A DNA stretch of 26,947 bases from CAYJFX01 sp964370315 (GTDB lineage: Bacteria; Spirochaetota; Spirochaetia; Treponematales; Treponemataceae), in contig CAYJIS010000021.1 of assembly GCA_964370315.1 (NCBI GenBank), positions 1 through 26,947 on the forward strand, given 5' to 3'. How positions within the stretch are numbered: position 1 is the stretch's first letter; the number at the start of each line of letters is the position of its first letter. The notes below the pieces were generated by a model. The model saw only the letters and a program-made list of their open reading frames with translations, had not been told where the DNA came from and searched no databases. Positions 16,359 to 24,304 of this stretch are shown one piece after another. A program made the translations under genes and the position numbers.

Positions 16359-16387
16359 TTTACAAAGACTATTTTATTGTGTAAAAT
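16359..16387 (+). promoter_or_regulatory. Promoter of tag
   Basis: TTTACA (16359-16364), a 17-bp spacer and TAAAAT (16382-16387) each match five of six consensus bases. The expected start near 16394 leaves a 20-nt leader with AGGAG before the tag ATG. The promoter is divergent from the nifJ promoter, with 39 bp between the two -35 elements. Confidence 0.8.
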
Positions 16388-16413
16388 GATGCATTAATTA
16401 TATAGGAGTAAAA

Positions 16414-16980
16414 ATGAAACGTTGTGAATGGCCAAATTTAGAAAATAATCCGCTATATATTGAATATCATGATAATGAATGGGGGGTAGCCTCTTATGAT
16501 GATGAATATCTTTTTGAAATGTTTGTGCTTGAATCGTTTCATTGCGGCCTTTCCTGGCTGTTAATTCTAAAAAAAAGAGATAATTTCATAAAGGCTTTCG
16601 ATAATTTTGACGCTCAGATTATTTCACATTATACTGAGGATAAAATCGAAGAACTTTTACAAAACGAAGGAATAGTCCGCAACCGAGCAAAGATTTTAGC
16701 AACAATTGAAAATGCTAAAGCTTTTTTACGTGTGCAAGCAGAATTTGGAAGCTTTTCTTCTTATATTTGGTCTTTTACCGATAATAAGGTTTTTAGACAG
16801 CCCTTTGATGGTAAAACCGATCGAAATGATCTTTCAAATAAAGTTTCTGCAGATTTAAAAAAACGTGGTTTTAAGTTTATGGGAACAGTAACCTGTTTTT
16901 CATATTTGGAAGCGATTGGAGTTATGAATAATCATGCACCATATTGTTTTAGGTGTGAAGACATACAAAGAAAAAAATAA
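16414..16980 (+). CDS. tag: DNA-3-methyladenine glycosylase I
   Basis: This 188-residue protein has the usual Tag length. It removes 3-methyladenine from alkylated DNA. The start MKRCEWPN...LYIEYHDNEWGV matches the family, as do FHCGLSWLLILKKRDNF and KKRGFKFMGTVTCFSYLEAIGVMNNH. The zinc ligands of Tag are matched by C4, H19, the His of NNH and the Cys of APYCF. A GGAG site lies 6 nt before the ATG. deoC follows after 44 nt in the same direction and may be cotranscribed. Confidence 0.97.
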   Translation: MKRCEWPNLENNPLYIEYHDNEWGVASYDDEYLFEMFVLESFHCGLSWLLILKKRDNFIKAFDNFDAQIISHYTEDKIEELLQNEGIVRNRAKILATIENAKAFLRVQAEFGSFSSYIWSFTDNKVFRQPFDGKTDRNDLSNKVSADLKKRGFKFMGTVTCFSYLEAIGVMNNHAPYCFRCEDIQRKK

Positions 16981-17024
16981 GTAAAGCGTATTGATACTAA
17001 TGAGTATATTAAAGGAGCGGAAAA

Positions 17025-17774
17025 ATGAAACCAACAAAAAAAGCGTTAGAAATGACTGTAAAAGAGCTTGCAAAGTATATTGACCAATCGGTACTCAAGC
17101 CTGAGTTTACTGAAGAAGAAATAAAAAAGTACATTCAAGAAGGGATTGATTATGGATGTGCTACGGTATGTATTAACCCTGCGGCACTAGATATCGCTTC
17201 AAAAATGACTAAGGGGACAGAAACAAAAATATGTGTGGTTTGTGACTTTCCGTTTGGCCTTTCAACAACTATCTCGAAGGTTATGCAAGCAGAAGAATAT
17301 TGTAAAAAAGGTGATGTTTTTGAACTAGATATTGTTGCCAATTATGGCTTATTGAAAAGTCACAAGTGGGATGAAGCAAAAGCTGATATTAAGGCTGTGT
17401 GTGATGTTTGTCATAAATACAATGTTGCGGTAAAAACAATTATCGAAACCGATGCTCTTACTCTTGAAGAAGTAAAAAAAGCAACAAATATTTTTATGGA
17501 TGCTGGAAGTGATTTTATAAAAACGTCAACAGGTTTTTACACCGGAGGGGAAAGTGTTGGTGCTAGCCCTGGAATAATTGAAGAAATTCTGAAAATTACA
17601 GATGGTAAATGTAAGGTAAAAGGATCTGGATGTATTAGAACTAGAGAGCATTTTTTACAACTTATTGATATGGGAATAGATAGAATGGGAATTGGTTATA
17701 GATCGACACCTGAAGTTTTAGGCATAGATGGCACAAAGGATTGCTGTTATACTTCTTCTTCTGATGGATATTAA
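17025..17774 (+). CDS. deoC: Deoxyribose-phosphate aldolase
   Basis: This 249-residue class I aldolase splits 2-deoxyribose 5-phosphate to glyceraldehyde 3-phosphate and acetaldehyde, the last step of deoxynucleoside breakdown. The Schiff-base lysine is K166 in DFIKTSTGF. The second active-site lysine is K199 in KVKGSGCIRT, and VKTIIETDAL contributes the remaining active-site strand. AAAGGAGCGG lies just before the ATG. It sits after tag; the functional partner nucleoside phosphorylase in this window is 8 kb away at 25946. Confidence 0.96.
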   Translation: MKPTKKALEMTVKELAKYIDQSVLKPEFTEEEIKKYIQEGIDYGCATVCINPAALDIASKMTKGTETKICVVCDFPFGLSTTISKVMQAEEYCKKGDVFELDIVANYGLLKSHKWDEAKADIKAVCDVCHKYNVAVKTIIETDALTLEEVKKATNIFMDAGSDFIKTSTGFYTGGESVGASPGIIEEILKITDGKCKVKGSGCIRTREHFLQLIDMGIDRMGIGYRSTPEVLGIDGTKDCCYTSSSDGY

Positions 17775-17888
17775 ACATACTAACTCAAATGTAGTTATTG
17801 TTAGTAAAAAATAAGTGAAATAACTCGATAAGCACTATGAGTAATAGCAAATTTATGATATGATTAATTATTACGTTTTGGAGGATAT

Positions 17889-18704
17889 ATGGCTTCAACA
17901 TATACACATTATGTTTTTGCAGGAGATGTGCTTGCACTTTTACCTGATAATGTAAAAAAGATTGTTTCAGAAAACAGGCAACTATATGACATCGGTTGTC
18001 ATGGACCAGACTTGTTGTTTTACTACAAACCGTTAAAAAAGACAGCTTTAAGGGCATATGGTTATGATATGCACGAAGAAAAAGCTTTGCAGTATTTTAA
18101 TGAATGTTTAAGAATAATAAGAGATAATAATTGTGATGATGCATCCTTAGCATATGCATTAGGCTTTGTTACACATTATGCATTAGATATATGTGTTCAT
18201 GGTTATGTAGATAGAATGGCTGATAATCACCCCGATAAAGATTTTACGCATGGTACGGTAGAAGTTGAGTTTGATCGCTATCTTTTGGTAAAAGAGGGTA
18301 AAGATCCTTTGCGTAATACCGTTGTTCCTCATATTGTTTCAAGTAAAGATAACGCCCGTGTAATTGCACCCTTTTTTACATTGGCCGATGAAAAGGCAAT
18401 AAAAAGTTCCCTAGATGGGATGTTGTTTTACAGCAATATTTTTAATGCCCCATCGGTATTAAAAAGACGTATTGTATACTGTTTGCTAAAATTAGTTGGA
18501 AAATATGATACGTACAGTAGCCAAATATTTAGTTTTCATGGCGATGAGCGTTGTATAGATACAAACGCTGAAATGGAACGTCGTTATGGGCTTGCAATTC
18601 CTCTCGCTGTAGAACTGATTGAAAATTTTTATGATGCACTAAAAAATGACATACCATTAAGTGAAAAATTTAATAAAACATTTAGCTCTTTAGATAATGA
18701 CTAG
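17889..18704 (+). CDS. Zinc-dependent phospholipase C domain protein
   Basis: The product is 271 residues. The pattern fits the Zn_dep_PLPC family (bacterial phospholipase C / alpha-toxin catalytic fold): STYTHYVFAGDVL at the N-terminus, DIGCHGPDLLFYY (H38, D41), GFVTHYALDICVHGY (H96, D100, H104) and FTHGTVEVEFDR (H121, E125). These His/Asp/Glu residues are the likely metal ligands. There is no signal peptide, so unlike secreted phospholipases it appears cytoplasmic; members of this type are common in fermentative bacteria and their substrates are mostly unknown. GGAGG lies 6 nt before the ATG. The gap to deoC is 114 nt and no convincing promoter is seen there. The metallo-beta-lactamase gene follows after 15 nt. 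Confidence 0.85.
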   Translation: MASTYTHYVFAGDVLALLPDNVKKIVSENRQLYDIGCHGPDLLFYYKPLKKTALRAYGYDMHEEKALQYFNECLRIIRDNNCDDASLAYALGFVTHYALDICVHGYVDRMADNHPDKDFTHGTVEVEFDRYLLVKEGKDPLRNTVVPHIVSSKDNARVIAPFFTLADEKAIKSSLDGMLFYSNIFNAPSVLKRRIVYCLLKLVGKYDTYSSQIFSFHGDERCIDTNAEMERRYGLAIPLAVELIENFYDALKNDIPLSEKFNKTFSSLDND

Positions 18705-18719
18705 TAGCGGTGTACTTTA

Positions 18720-19601
18720 ATGTATGAACTTGTTCAAGTAGGAGAAAAGACATTTTATATTGCATGCCCTTCCAAGGTTGGCATATATAAAATTACTGAA
18801 AGTACTATTTGCTTAGTTGACAGTGGCCTTGATAAAGATGCAGCTAAAAAAATTTATAAGGTTATCCAAGAGCACAACTGGAATATATCCTTTATTATTA
18901 ACACGCATTCTCATGCAGATCATATTGGGGGAAATGCTTTTTTTCAAGAAAAGACGCATTGTCCCATATATTGTGTGGGTGCCGATAAAATGTTTATTGA
19001 GTTTCCAGAACTTGAGGCTAGTTATCTTTTTGGAGGATTTCCAAACAAAGATTTAAGAAATAAATTTTTTTACTCTGCAAAAAGTAATGTAAGTGAACTA
19101 ACCCAAGAGATGATTCCAAAAGGACTGAAAATTATCCGATTAGATGGACATTCTTTTTCACAAATAGGCATAAAGACTGATGATAATGTGTGGTTTTTAG
19201 CAGATGCTATTACAGGCGAAAGAATAATTGAAAAATATCATGTGATTTTTTTAGCTGATGTAAGAAAATCATTCGAAAGTCTAAAAAAGATAAAAAGCTT
19301 AACTGGGAGCTTGTTTATCCCTTCACATGGAGATGTATTAAAAGATGTAACTAATTTGGCGCAAATAAACATAGATAAAATGAATGAAATAATACATTTA
19401 TTACTTTTAATTTGTAAAGAAGCTACAAGTAGTGAAACGGTAATAAAATTGATATTTGATCATTTTGGTTTATCAATGTCATTTGCTCAAAATGTTCTTG
19501 TTGGAAGTACAATAAAATCTTATTTATCATATCTTTATGATGAGGGAAAATTAGAAGTAATCTTTATTGATAATATACTTCTATGGAAAACAGTATCATA
19601 A
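18720..19601 (+). CDS. Metallo-beta-lactamase-fold hydrolase
   Basis: This 293-residue protein has the full MBL metal site: H63, H65, D67 and H68 in NTHSHADHIGG, H144 in LDGHSFSQIG, D162 in FLADAITGE and H203 in PSHGDVL. The last ~75 residues form a helical, winged-helix-like segment (SSETVIKLIFDHFGLSMSF...), as in several MBL hydrolases. There is no signal peptide. The substrate is unknown; thioesters or phosphoesters are typical for the group. There is no clear ribosome site, so it is probably translated with the preceding gene, 15 nt away. A bidirectional terminator begins at its stop codon. Confidence 0.87.
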   Translation: MYELVQVGEKTFYIACPSKVGIYKITESTICLVDSGLDKDAAKKIYKVIQEHNWNISFIINTHSHADHIGGNAFFQEKTHCPIYCVGADKMFIEFPELEASYLFGGFPNKDLRNKFFYSAKSNVSELTQEMIPKGLKIIRLDGHSFSQIGIKTDDNVWFLADAITGERIIEKYHVIFLADVRKSFESLKKIKSLTGSLFIPSHGDVLKDVTNLAQINIDKMNEIIHLLLLICKEATSSETVIKLIFDHFGLSMSFAQNVLVGSTIKSYLSYLYDEGKLEVIFIDNILLWKTVS

Positions 19602-19633
19602 AAAAAGACCGATAGGCTATATCGGTCTTTTTT
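19601..19633. terminator. Bidirectional terminator between convergent transcripts
   Basis: GACCGATA (19607-19614) pairs with TATCGGTC (19620-19627) around a 5-nt loop. Runs of six A on the left and six T on the right extend the stem and supply T tracts in both directions. It ends both the MBL gene (+) and the rhodanese gene (-). Confidence 0.92.
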
Positions 19634-19641
19634 ACAATTAA

Positions 19642-20673
19642 TTATATCGCTCCGTTATTATCTGTCCAATTATCTGTTAGGCTAATAACTTTTTCTTTCA
19701 ATTCTGGATCAATATCATCTCCAACGTTGCTGGCAACATATGACCATTCAATCCAAGAGCCATCATAGTTGTATACATCTTTAGCACCAAGCATTTCCAT
19801 TAACACTAGTTGTGTGTGTGATGAACGAACACCTGATTGACAATATGTAATTACTTTTTTACCCTTAATTACATCACCATATAGTGCTTCAAGCTCTTCT
19901 TTTGATTTTAGAGTATTGTCGGAATTAACTGCATCCTTCCATTCAATGTGAACGGCATCTTTTATAGAACCTGTTCCATATGCTCCTGCAGAGGATCCAG
20001 TTTTATCCCCATTGTATTCGCCTGTACTGCGGGTATCGATAACAACCCATTCATCAGGATTTTCAAGGGCCTTTATAACATCATCCATAGTTGCATTTAA
20101 TTTTTTTGTATTCCATTCATCTGCTTTAAACTCAGTAACAGTATTCTGTTTTGCCAATTCTACACTTGAACCTGTAGGAAAGTTTGCAGCTTTCCATGCA
20201 TTTAGACCACCATCTAAGTATAAAACTTCTAATCCCATTAATTCAAGTTGCCATCCAAAACGTGTCATGTCATGCATTGCACCAGTTGAATATACAACAA
20301 ATAAGTCATCTTTAGAAATATCAGCCTTTGAAAGCAATTCTTCCATTTGCTCTTTTGTTTTTCTAAATCCACCATAGACAGGACTTAAGGCCTCAGGATT
20401 ACCAGCACCTGAATAATCAGGTCTCCATACTCTAAATGTCCCTTCTATTGGGGTAGATTCATCTGTAAGCGGAATAATCGCTTTTGTTGAACTTAACACA
20501 CCAAAAAGAACAACATCATCTCTTGTTTCAAGTAAGCCTTTTAAATCTGTTGCAGTAATGAACTTTGTTCCTTCAAGCTCAGGATTTAAGCTAATAACAG
20601 CAGGTTTTTTTGAACACGCAATAAAAGCAACAATTATAATAATTGAAGCTAAAACAATAAAAATACCTTTCAT
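19642..20673 (-). CDS. Tandem-rhodanese sulfurtransferase lipoprotein
   Basis: This is a 343-residue exported lipoprotein. A hydrophobic signal ends at the lipobox FIAC with lipidated C20. There are two rhodanese domains. The first (about 32-165) has serine (VVYSTGAM, S129) where a catalytic cysteine would be, as is usual for the inactive N-terminal domain. The second (about 190-315) has the DTR entry and the active loop ITYCQSGVRSS with catalytic C278. This is the thiosulfate/3-mercaptopyruvate sulfurtransferase layout, moving sulfane sulfur to an acceptor outside the inner membrane. AAGGAG lies 7 nt before the ATG. The VTT membrane protein gene lies 111 nt upstream. Confidence 0.92.
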   Translation of the reverse strand: MKGIFIVLASIIIIVAFIACSKKPAVISLNPELEGTKFITATDLKGLLETRDDVVLFGVLSSTKAIIPLTDESTPIEGTFRVWRPDYSGAGNPEALSPVYGGFRKTKEQMEELLSKADISKDDLFVVYSTGAMHDMTRFGWQLELMGLEVLYLDGGLNAWKAANFPTGSSVELAKQNTVTEFKADEWNTKKLNATMDDVIKALENPDEWVVIDTRSTGEYNGDKTGSSAGAYGTGSIKDAVHIEWKDAVNSDNTLKSKEELEALYGDVIKGKKVITYCQSGVRSSHTQLVLMEMLGAKDVYNYDGSWIEWSYVASNVGDDIDPELKEKVISLTDNWTDNNGAI

Positions 20674-20707
20674 ATATTACTCCTTAGGAGATTTTATTTT
20701 TACCACT

Positions 20708-20735
20708 ATTGTGGCGATTTTGAATTGATTGTGGC
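20708..20735. repeat. Direct repeat of ATTGTGGC upstream of the rhodanese gene
   Basis: ATTGTGGC occurs at 20708-20715 and again at 20728-20735, exactly 20 bp apart (about two helical turns), in the 111-nt gap before the rhodanese lipoprotein gene. The first copy is part of the imperfect palindrome CCACTATTGTGG (20703-20714). The spacing suggests a protein-binding site, but chance cannot be excluded at this length. No convincing promoter was found beside it. Confidence 0.35.
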
Positions 20736-20784
20736 AACGCCATATAAACAATCCAATTTATTTATAAAGTATAATAATACTCTA

Positions 20785-21477
20785 TTAATCTATCTTAATA
20801 CCTTTTTTCTTTGCTATAGCCTTTGGAATTAGGGAAATTAAAAATAGCACAACACCAGCTATTGCAAATTGCACTAAGAGTCTTACTGAAAATCCATTAG
20901 TAGCAATTTCGCCTGCCATATAAGCGTATATAAAAGAACCAGGTGTCATTGTAATAAATGAAACAACAATATAGGTAACTAAGTTCATGGATGTACATCC
21001 ATATGCATAGTTTTGCACATTATATGGGAAAATTGGTACTAAACGTGTGAGAATTAAAAAGCTTGTGCCATTTTCTCTCACTCCATTATCGATTTTCTTA
21101 AATAGGGCATTATCTTTGAATTTTTCTTCTATTGTGCCTCGTGCAATATATCTTGCAACAATAAAAGCAGCTGTAGCACCTGCAGTTCCAGCTATCATTG
21201 ATAAAATTCCACCTACAATAGAACCAAATACTACTCCGCCTGCAATTGTTAGCATAGACCCTGGTATCATAAAGATAGCAATAACAATATACAATAAAAT
21301 ATATGCAGCATATCCTAAAATGCCCAAACTGTTAAACCAGTTTTGCATTGCTTCAATGTTAGTTAAGAAATCAACCAACCCAAAATAATTTGCGGCTAAA
21401 ATAGCCAACCCAAGAACAACTACAGCAATTATAATTTTTATAAGCCCAGATTTCTTTTTTGTTTCATTCTTTTCCAT
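20785..21477 (-). CDS. TVP38/TMEM64 (VTT/DedA-like) membrane protein
   Basis: This 230-residue integral membrane protein has a short Lys-rich cytoplasmic start and about six hydrophobic segments. VTT-domain features are FMIPGSMLTIAGGVVFG near residue 72, the glycine-rich AGTAGATAAFIVARYIARG, and TRLVPIFPYNVQNYAYGCT. The family is widespread; relatives are implicated in lipid scrambling or small-ion transport, and the bacterial function is unsettled. AGGAG lies 11 nt before the ATG. The CCG-domain gene ends 14 nt upstream, so the two are almost surely cotranscribed. Confidence 0.92.
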   Translation of the reverse strand: MEKNETKKKSGLIKIIIAVVVLGLAILAANYFGLVDFLTNIEAMQNWFNSLGILGYAAYILLYIVIAIFMIPGSMLTIAGGVVFGSIVGGILSMIAGTAGATAAFIVARYIARGTIEEKFKDNALFKKIDNGVRENGTSFLILTRLVPIFPYNVQNYAYGCTSMNLVTYIVVSFITMTPGSFIYAYMAGEIATNGFSVRLLVQFAIAGVVLFLISLIPKAIAKKKGIKID

Positions 21478-21491
21478 TTCTACTATAACTC

Positions 21492-22253
21492 CTAATTAAT
21501 TTTTTTTAGTCCATTTTTTGTTTTAAATCTATTTGTCCAAGCAGTAAGGGTTTGTGATAATGTATCAATTGGTGGTGCATCACCTTTTTTTACAACATCA
21601 CCCCACACTAAGTCTAAAATATGCCACGCTTGTGCGCCTCCCATAAGCATTGATTGCCTGCATGCAGCACAATAGGTAACAACTTGATTTGTAGGAAAAT
21701 CTCCTACACGTCGAACCATAACTCTTCTAGCAGTTTCTGGGTTTGCAGGAACAACCATGCCACCAAATCCACAGCATCGTGTTGTTTCTCGTGTTTTTTC
21801 AGGTTCGACTGTTTTATAGCCTAATTCATTCATTATCCATCTTATGCCATCATGAATATCTTTATAGGGCCTAACTGAGCATGAGTCATGCATAGAAAAA
21901 ACAACGTCACTGTTTTTTGCTTTTCCAACAAGTTCTTTTGGTAGCCCAATTTGGGGAAATAATGACCAAAGCGATGTTACCTTAATGTTTTCGTTTAAGC
22001 CCATGGTTTTATAACAACTTTGACAGGCTACGATAAGTTCATCTACTTCAAGTGTTTCTAAGTCTTTTGTCAATCCATCAAATCGCTCATGAAACTTATC
22101 TTCTTGACCAACTGCTTTTGTTGGCTTTCCACAACACTTTTGTATAAGTGAAAGGTCTGGGTAAAGAGTCTTTAAATATGCTGCTGTTTTTAAAACTAAA
22201 TTTGGGTTATATGATGATAGGGCGCACCCGCCCATAAATGCTTTTCTTCCCAT
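21492..22253 (-). CDS. CCG-domain (HdrB/GlpC-like) Fe-S protein
   Basis: The product is 253 residues with two complete CCG (cysteine-rich) domains. The first has C10, C40-C41, C77 and C80 (GGCALS, KCCGKP, CQSC). The second has C125, C160-C161, C195 and C198 (HDSC, RCCGFGG, CAAC). In HdrB this pattern holds non-cubane 4Fe-4S clusters that reduce disulfides; in GlpC and LutA relatives it passes electrons to quinone or partner proteins. An AAAGGAGGG ribosome site lies upstream. The ATG overlaps the stop of the oxidoreductase gene by one base (TAATG), so equal, coupled synthesis of the two proteins is likely. I infer that it receives electrons from that flavoprotein. Confidence 0.9.
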   Translation of the reverse strand: MGRKAFMGGCALSSYNPNLVLKTAAYLKTLYPDLSLIQKCCGKPTKAVGQEDKFHERFDGLTKDLETLEVDELIVACQSCYKTMGLNENIKVTSLWSLFPQIGLPKELVGKAKNSDVVFSMHDSCSVRPYKDIHDGIRWIMNELGYKTVEPEKTRETTRCCGFGGMVVPANPETARRVMVRRVGDFPTNQVVTYCAACRQSMLMGGAQAWHILDLVWGDVVKKGDAPPIDTLSQTLTAWTNRFKTKNGLKKIN

Positions 22254-24040
22254 TATTTTCGCCCTCCTTTAAATTTTCCGGTAAATATTTTTGAAAAGCC
22301 TAAAAGCTGATGCATATAAATTGCTTTGTGTCCTTTCATTGGTGATTTTCCGCCGTTTGCTTTTACCATGTCTTTTCTCATTGCACCAAACAGTTCTGCA
22401 AATTTATAGTCTTCAGGGCAAACAATAGTACATTGGTCGCACATATTACATGAATACGCTATGATTGGTTTCATGTCTTTATCTTTTATAAATTGCTTAA
22501 ATAGTTGTCCTGGATATTCGGTATAATCATTTAACATAAGACATTCAATCATGCATTTTTTACACTCACAAACAAAGCATCGTGAAGCTTCCTTTATTGC
22601 TTCGTCTTTTGTAAATCCATAATCACATTCATCAAATGTTTTAATTCTTGTTTGTACATCCATTTGTCGAGGTTCAAGTCGTGGTAAATCTTCAGTATCA
22701 TCTGGAAGTGGAATATCTAAACGTGAGTTATAATGCCACTCTTCGTCAAAGTCGCGCCCTTCTGAAAGATCTTTGCTTTGTAAATATCGTATTGCAGAAA
22801 GGGCTGCTTTTCTTCCTAATGCCATTGCTTCAATTACAATAACACCACCTGCATTGTCTCCTGCAACAAAAACATTTTCAATTGATGTTGCTAGGGTGTC
22901 TTTATTGTTTGCATATCGACCACCTCTACCTTGTTCAAGCATTCCACCACTAATATCTTCTACTACCTGACCAGTTGCAAAAATAATGGTGTCACAATCA
23001 ATTTTTTTCGTATTTTTGTCATTAAACTGTACATTAAAATTTCCGTTTGCGTCAAACATACTGGTGCATTCATGAATTAAAACTGATTCTACCTTTCCGT
23101 CTTTACTAAAAATTTCATGAACGCCAAAGCCTGCATGTATAACAATGCCCTCATCTTTAGCACCGTGCTGTTCATGTTTGCTAGCAGGCAGAGCATCTTG
23201 TTTTTCTAATGCAACCATATTAACGGTAGTTGCCCCAAGGCGTAACGATGTTCTAGCACAGTCCATTGCGACGTCTCCCCCTCCAATTACTAACACATTT
23301 TTACATGGAAGGTCTGTTTTTTGTTCAAGAGAGGCTTTCTTTAAATAATCTACTGCGTTGGTTATGTTTTCACAGTTGTCGCCTTTGGTTGGGATTTGAC
23401 TTCCCTTATGAGCACCATTTGCAACAATTACAACATCATATTCTTTTACTAAGTCGCTAAACTGAACATCTTTTCCAATTTCTACTCCCATCTTAAACTC
23501 AACACCGAGTTTTTCTAAGTAAGAGTATTCAAAATCAATTATATTGCGAGGTAATCTATATGCTGGTATTCCAACTCTCATCATACCACCATATACATGT
23601 AATTTTTCAAATACGGTGACCGAATGTCCTTCTTTTGCTAAATCAATAGCACTTTGAGCTCCTGCAGGACCTGCACCAATTATTGCAGCTTTTTTTCCCG
23701 TAGGTGGTTTTTTCTGTAAATCCCAAAGGTTTTCATTATCAGCTGTATCGGCAGCGTATCTTTTTAATGCTGCAATAGAAATAGGCTGATCATATTCTTT
23801 GCACCTACGACATTCTGTTTCACAAGGGTGGGCACAGATTCGACCCAGGGTTCCTGGTAAAAATAACTTTTCTCGTATTTTAAGTAAAGCTTGCTCAATG
23901 TTGCCTTCTTTGATAAGACCAACATAACCGATTGCATCAGTGTGCATGGGACATCTTGCAGTACAAAATGCATGATTGTGTCCTTGGCATTCCTGTGCAA
24001 TTGTGAGTGCTTTTTCAAGCACTTTATCGCTGAAGTCCAT
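22253..24040 (-). CDS. GltD-like FAD/NAD(P)-binding Fe-S oxidoreductase
   Basis: The product is 595 residues from the ATG at 24040. Order: N-terminal Fe-S domain (C26, C30, then GRICAHPCETECRRC at 67-80), FAD motif IIGAGPAG at 120-127, NAD(P) motif VIGGGDVAMD at 251-260, the second FAD strand VFVAGDNAGG near 390, and a C-terminal ferredoxin part with cysteines 488/491/493/496/500 and 531/534/537/541. This is the glutamate-synthase-small-subunit fold with extra clusters, but no large subunit is nearby, so it likely takes electrons from NAD(P)H to the CCG protein encoded next. A TTG at 24064 would add eight residues; GAGGAG before the ATG supports 24040. Confidence 0.92.
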   Translation of the reverse strand: MDFSDKVLEKALTIAQECQGHNHAFCTARCPMHTDAIGYVGLIKEGNIEQALLKIREKLFLPGTLGRICAHPCETECRRCKEYDQPISIAALKRYAADTADNENLWDLQKKPPTGKKAAIIGAGPAGAQSAIDLAKEGHSVTVFEKLHVYGGMMRVGIPAYRLPRNIIDFEYSYLEKLGVEFKMGVEIGKDVQFSDLVKEYDVVIVANGAHKGSQIPTKGDNCENITNAVDYLKKASLEQKTDLPCKNVLVIGGGDVAMDCARTSLRLGATTVNMVALEKQDALPASKHEQHGAKDEGIVIHAGFGVHEIFSKDGKVESVLIHECTSMFDANGNFNVQFNDKNTKKIDCDTIIFATGQVVEDISGGMLEQGRGGRYANNKDTLATSIENVFVAGDNAGGVIVIEAMALGRKAALSAIRYLQSKDLSEGRDFDEEWHYNSRLDIPLPDDTEDLPRLEPRQMDVQTRIKTFDECDYGFTKDEAIKEASRCFVCECKKCMIECLMLNDYTEYPGQLFKQFIKDKDMKPIIAYSCNMCDQCTIVCPEDYKFAELFGAMRKDMVKANGGKSPMKGHKAIYMHQLLGFSKIFTGKFKGGRK

Positions 24041-24066
24041 CTTCCTGTCTCCTCTTCCTACCAATT

Positions 24067-24096
24067 GTATTTTGCAGCAAAATTAATGCAAAATAC
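24067..24096. promoter_or_regulatory. Perfect inverted repeat at the transcription start of the redox operon
   Basis: GTATTTTGCA (24067-24076) and TGCAAAATAC (24087-24096) are exact reverse complements with a 10-bp spacer. A second nested inverted repeat, TTTTGC-A-GCAAAA, spans 24070-24082. The start of the leftward transcript is predicted near 24097, so the element covers about +1 to +30. It could be an operator for a dimeric repressor or a 10-bp hairpin at the 5' end of the mRNA. The regulator is not identified. Confidence 0.6.
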
Positions 24097-24103
24097 TATA
24101 TAA

Positions 24104-24132
24104 ATGATAGCACGGTTTTATTTTGTTGGCAA
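24104..24132 (-). promoter_or_regulatory. Promoter of the redox/sulfur operon
   Basis: On the - strand, TTGCCA (24132-24127), a 17-bp spacer and TATCAT (24109-24104) form a strong promoter. TG-C before the hexamer makes it an extended -10. The predicted start lies near 24097, about 57 nt before the ATG at 24040. Confidence 0.8.
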
Positions 24133-24274
24133 GGAAAAAAAATAAAAAAAACACTAAAATAGGTAAAAAAATATCGATATTTTAGACCTGTCTAATTGTT
24201 GTTATGTACAACTATACAAAAACAAATATATGTACGAATTTGGGGTGATTTTAGAATTTCAAGTTATTTACAGC

Positions 24275-24304
24275 TTGACGGAGAATATATGAATACACTA
24301 TATT
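24275..24304 (+). promoter_or_regulatory. Promoter of the serine hydrolase lipoprotein gene
   Basis: TTGACG (24275-24280), an 18-bp spacer and TATATT (24299-24304) each match five of six consensus bases. The leader would be about 55 nt and ends with TGGAGGT just before the ATG at 24367. Confidence 0.7.

Noticed and set aside
17775..17888. Terminator or promoter between deoC and the phospholipase-like gene
   Set aside because: ACTAAC/GTTAGT arms are short and lack a T run, and the TATGAT hexamer has no acceptable -35.
24041..24064. TTG start adding eight residues to the GltD-like protein
   Set aside because: The stretch encodes the Shine-Dalgarno region (GAGGAG) of the ATG at 24040, which is the better start.
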